From Poteriospumella lacustris (Eukaryota > Sar > Chrysophyceae > Chromulinales > Dinobryaceae): a stretch of DNA of 20,734 nt. Shown piece after piece: positions 18,053-20,734 of the stretch. How positions within the stretch are numbered: position 1 is the stretch's first letter; each line of letters starts with the position of its first letter. Below the pieces are notes generated by a model. That model did no database searches and was not told the origin of the DNA. It saw only the letters and a list, made by a program, of their open reading frames with translations. Made by a program: the position numbers and the translations under genes. The DNA is taken from assembly GCA_008000375.1 (NCBI GenBank), contig SMOI01000493.1:1-20734 (forward strand). The letters are read 5' to 3'.

Positions 18053-18608
18053 GTGCAAGTTATAACTCGCAGCCCACAACCGCAACCTGGCGGACGCGAC
18101 CCTTGCGAACGGCCTTCATCAATGTGTCACGATTATTGTCTCAAAAATCAAGAACTACATTCAGCACAGTTTCCAAACATCAAGACGAAGCTGTGCGGTA
18201 CGGCCACTCTCCCTTCCGGTCGAGTGATGCGCGATCCGTTCAACATGCAACTCCCGAAAACATCCGATTATGACAACAAGATGAAGAAGGTGTCATCACG
18301 ATAACATCGTGAAATCGACAGCCGAAGCCACAAAGGCAGTTAATCCCAAGAAGAAACGTGGCAAGGGCAAACCAAAGACCCAGATGGAACCCAAGGAACC
18401 CAAGGAAGAAGAGTATGGATACATTTGCTTGGAAACGGATCTGAACACGGGATTAGCCGCGGTTCGCAAAGCTAAAATGGTCGGTGGCGAATTAATGACT
18501 GACGTTCACGACCCGAGCAACCCTGATGCAAGCCACATGAAGGTTGATGATCCAGCTATCTATCTTCATGACGCTGTGATTGTTGTAAACGCCACGCAAA
18601 TAGATTGA
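18053..18608 (+). CDS. Unrecognised basic protein, with a frame break
   Basis: The first stretch (to a stop at 18302-18304) reads FPNIKTKLCGTATLPSGRVM and FNMQLPKTSDYDNKMKKV. The second, open from about 18276 to TGA at 18606-18608, reads IVKSTAEATKAVNPKKKRGK and then GYICLETDLNTGLAAVRKAK and DPSNPDASHMKVDDPAIYL. A single missing base near 18300 would fuse them. The KKKRGKGKPK stretch could be a nuclear-localisation or nucleic-acid-binding patch. The start is not certain. No family recognised. The last 117 bases overlap the minus-strand candidate 18492-18960. Confidence 0.4.
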
Positions 18609-18960
18609 CATCAACGCCAGCTCGGAGATGTAGTCACGGAGTTCGTCTTTGCTTGGCTTCACCAAACTTGGCGCGGAATTATATACGGTTCCCGTTAAGG
18701 CGATCTGGAGGTCCCACTCGCATGCTTGACCCACTTGAGCTCCCTTGCTTCCTTTGCTATCGTTCGCCAGTGCCTCAATGCTCGCGCCGGTTACCTCGCC
18801 CTTCATTTGGCCGGGGATGCCTGCATCCTCCTTCAATTTTCTTCAGAAGAAACTATCCTGAAGGAAGGAGAAAAAGCTCCCGCTGTTGTCAAAATTTGAT
18901 CTCTGGTCACTCACATATTCACCAATCATTTCTGGGATTTTCTTTCGATGCTTTTCTCTT
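18492..18960 (-). pseudogene. Unrecognised minus-strand gene with one in-frame TGA
   Basis: An upstream exon reads YEREKHRKKIPEMIGEY and ends at 18915. A 57-nt GTGAGT-TTCAG intron (18914-18858) joins it in phase to DSFF, then a TGA at 18845-18843, then RKLKEDAGIPGQMKGEVTGA and CEWDLQIALTGTVYNSAP, LVKPSKDELRDYISELALMS. The GC-rich third positions and the canonical intron argue for a true gene. The TGA, between F and R, is the only break. The end at 18492 overlaps the plus-strand gene, so the last part may be shadow. Family unknown. The start of the first exon is not fixed; another TGA lies upstream in frame. Confidence 0.4.
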
Positions 18961-19353
18961 TCATACGATCAAATCGTTACGTAGAAACATGGAACAGCCA
19001 GCACACATAGATCAACACGTCGCGACGTGATGATGCACGATGAAGAGGGAGGCGTTTCGTCTAATCTCTCTCGTTTCGTCTGAAACGACGCACTATCACA
19101 ACTTTCGGAGAGGCCCTGTCGCCGTTTCCCGCGCCTCCCGGTACAATTCTTCACTGGCTGCAACGCTAATAGACACACTCATCGCAATAGGAGTCTATTT
19201 ATTTTCCCACATCAAAAATAATAATATTTTCCCAGACTCCTCCAAAAACAAAAATGTGGTTTTATGTCGCGTTTGGAAAGTTTACGGGATTGAATGACTT
19301 GACACCTTTGTTTTGTTGTCGTTGGCGCTTCCTAAGATTTGATGAATGTTACC
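18961..19353. other. No gene assigned
   Basis: A plus-strand frame at 19040-19297 (MKREAFRLISLVSSETTHYH) is open but unconvincing. AT content rises after 19180. Nothing else seen. Confidence 0.35.
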
Positions 19354-19559
19354 AGAGCTAAGCGCGAGGACCCTTAGTGAAACCATACTTATGTCCGTTT
19401 ATTGCATTCTTCCATCTATACATAAGGTACAAGAACTACATAATATGTCCAGTGCAAACGTAGATTCCCAAAGGCGACACGACATCTGGGGGAGCGACAT
19501 CCAATAAAAGCGTCCTGACCCTGTAGCCACAGTTGTATACTACTGTTTCACTAAGGGAA
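19354..19559 (+). repeat. Diverged copy of the 3' end of the nested transposase gene
   Basis: It aligns to 16792-16998 with scattered substitutions and one small length difference near the hairpin. It covers the last 50 or so codons, the shared stop and the CACTAAGGGAA that follows. The reading frame of the copy is still open to the same stop. Similarity ends abruptly on both sides, and no terminal repeat of the element is present, so it is a fragment of another copy. Confidence 0.85.
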
Positions 19560-19960
19560 TATTTTTTCTTCTGTTTTTCACTATAGGGTGTGAAAGGTTA
19601 TTTTTTAAAATTGTTATTTTATTGGCGCCTTGGCTACTCTGGCGTCATCTCATGGTACCACGAGGATTAACCTTTTGATTATTTTCTTTATATATTGTTG
19701 TTATTGGCTGGCGCGCCGGCGCCTGACACCTGGCAAACGTCTTGTCACTTACTTGTTTTTCTATATACACTTAATTGTTTTTCTTAAAACATGGAAGCGC
19801 CAAGGCGCTACTCGTTTATTTTTAGTTTTAATTTAAGTTTTCCCTTGTTTTCTTCCTAAAACATTGTGGCGCTTCATTTTTCCATATTGGGCGCCATGGC
19901 GCCCTGTGTGGAGCCAACTTTCTTTCTAACTTTTTGATTTTTGTTTATGTATGATATTAA
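19560..19960. repeat. AT-rich tract with GGCGCC palindromes
   Basis: Within strongly AT-rich DNA lie GGCGCC (19624-19629), GGCGCGCCGGCGCC (19710-19723), AGCGCC-AA-GGCGCT (19796-19809) and a perfect 16-bp palindrome GGGCGCCATGGCGCCC (19889-19904). The contrast recalls GC clusters of fungal and protist mitochondrial DNA. No gene seen. Confidence 0.65.
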
Positions 19961-20470
19961 ATCTTTCTTTATACTGTGGTGCACGCCTTCCGGCTTTGCG
20001 ATGGTTTTAATTTACGTTGAGCCACAAGAAAGCGGAGGCTTTCCCATATGTTTAAATCCCGCAGAGGACTTGTTCCACGTAGGTATACCGCTTCTTTCTT
20101 TCGCGCACGCAAATATACATCGATAAACGTTTAACACTCGACGAACGACAAACCCATGATTTGATCGCGCGCTTCATGTGAAAATGTGACAGGTGACACT
20201 CTGCCCGCCAAGTGACATGTGACAAACCCCTACCGACTGACTGTCTCTCGTGACGACAGTAAAAAGGTGGGGTGCTTCTGCTCGTGTGTAACGACCATAT
20301 ATAAGCTAATAACAAACGATATATGCTGTCCACGCGCACTCCTGTCCTCATAAGAGACATGTGACAAGCGACATGTGCAAGTGACATTGTACACACACAT
20401 ACATACATACAGACACGGCGAAACGTAAAGTTCAAAAGGGCCGAAGCAATCGAGACAAGTAACGAGCGAT

Positions 20471-20495
20471 GTGCGCGCGCGCTGCGCGCGCGCAC
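20471..20495. repeat. CG-rich hairpin, 12-bp arms
   Basis: GTGCGCGCGCGC and GCGCGCGCGCAC around a single T. Alternating CG can form Z-DNA or a cruciform. Confidence 0.8.
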
Positions 20496-20504
20496 GCGAA
20501 CTCT

Positions 20505-20524
20505 TGTCCGCGCTTGCGCGGACA
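20505..20524. repeat. Hairpin TGTCCGCGC-TT-GCGCGGACA
   Basis: Perfect 9-bp arms with a TT loop; the same arm sequence is used at 20568-20591. Confidence 0.85.
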
Positions 20525-20567
20525 TCAAAAAAAGCGACAAGTGACGAGTGATGTATGTATACGAACG

Positions 20568-20591
20568 CCTGTCCGCGCAAGCGCGGACAGG
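20568..20591. repeat. Hairpin CCTGTCCGCGC-AA-GCGCGGACAGG
   Basis: Perfect 11-bp arms with an AA loop. It is the inverse-oriented sister of the hairpin at 20505-20524, 63 bp downstream start to start. Confidence 0.85.
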
Positions 20592-20734
20592 TTAGGTGAC
20601 AAAACCAAAACCGACATGTGACTTGTGACACGTGACATTGTACACACACACACACACACATACATACAGACACGGCGAAACTTGGACCCCCCACACCCCC
20701 TAAAGGCCTCTCCAATCACAGTGGTGATTGCTTC

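Larger units (their letters stand above)
20181..20700. repeat. Complex repeat region with GTGACA motifs and CA/CATA microsatellites
   Basis: GTGACATGTGAC-like motifs recur at about 20187-20225, 20357-20390 and 20610-20640. A module beginning GTGACATTGTACACACA and ending CAGACACGGCGAAAC occurs at 20381-20424 and 20632-20680 in direct orientation, with CA and CATA runs of different length. 20419-20472 is the inverse of 10363-10420. No coding sequence is accepted here, although long open frames exist on the minus strand because of the repeats. From 19961 to 20180 I saw nothing distinctive. Confidence 0.75.

Noticed and set aside
20052-20719. Long minus-strand frames at the right end
   Set aside because: They are made of CA/CATA runs and repeated GTGACA modules, and the proteins are repeats of the same cysteine-valine stretches.

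Overview
This window is nuclear DNA of a eukaryote, most likely a protist or other microbial eukaryote. Many reading frames join across short GT-AG introns of roughly 49-69 nt. Several acceptors have a CTAAC-like branch site, a start codon has an ACCATGG context, and nothing resembles bacterial operons or ribosome-binding sites. I cannot name the lineage. Almost the whole window is mobile-element and remnant DNA, with one probable host gene end at the left edge.

Layout. 1-546: C-terminal part of a Ser/Gly/Asp-rich protein. 1076-2080: broken hAT transposase with a BED-like finger, one intron and one frameshift, cut off abruptly. 2375-5064: a divergent pair, a cysteine-rich protein on the minus strand and a Rep/HUH-like endonuclease on the plus strand. 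Between them lies a four-unit array of alternating inverted repeats, 3063-3256. 5342-6611: minus-strand spliced gene with a SAP-like segment, a basic central part and a coiled C-terminus; a 72-bp tandem duplication has copied one of its splice acceptors. 6918-7710 and 7872-8387: unrecognised, partly decayed coding stretches. 8782-10263: gag and protease start of a retrotransposon, probably Ty1/copia type, with frame breaks and a lost knuckle cysteine. 10363-12460: mixed remnants, including a doubtful membrane-transporter-like fragment.

12547-17743 is the clearest story. A piggyBac-type transposase remnant is interrupted by a 4,309-bp element, 13024-17332. The element has 13-bp perfect terminal inverted repeats and a 5-bp AAATT target duplication. 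Removing the element and one AAATT rejoins the piggyBac frame exactly. The element encodes a 1,148-residue hAT-like transposase with one 69-nt intron. A diverged 206-bp copy of the 3' end of that transposase gene lies at 19354-19559.

17744-20734: unrecognised coding stretches on both strands, then an AT-rich tract studded with GGCGCC palindromes, then a repeat-rich end with CG-rich hairpins, GTGACA motifs and CA/CATA microsatellites. One module of this end repeat recurs inverted at 10363-10420.

The elements do not form one pathway. The two places where parts appear to work together are the Rep-like/cysteine-rich divergent pair with its palindromic array, and the nested transposon with its own ends, transposase and hairpins.
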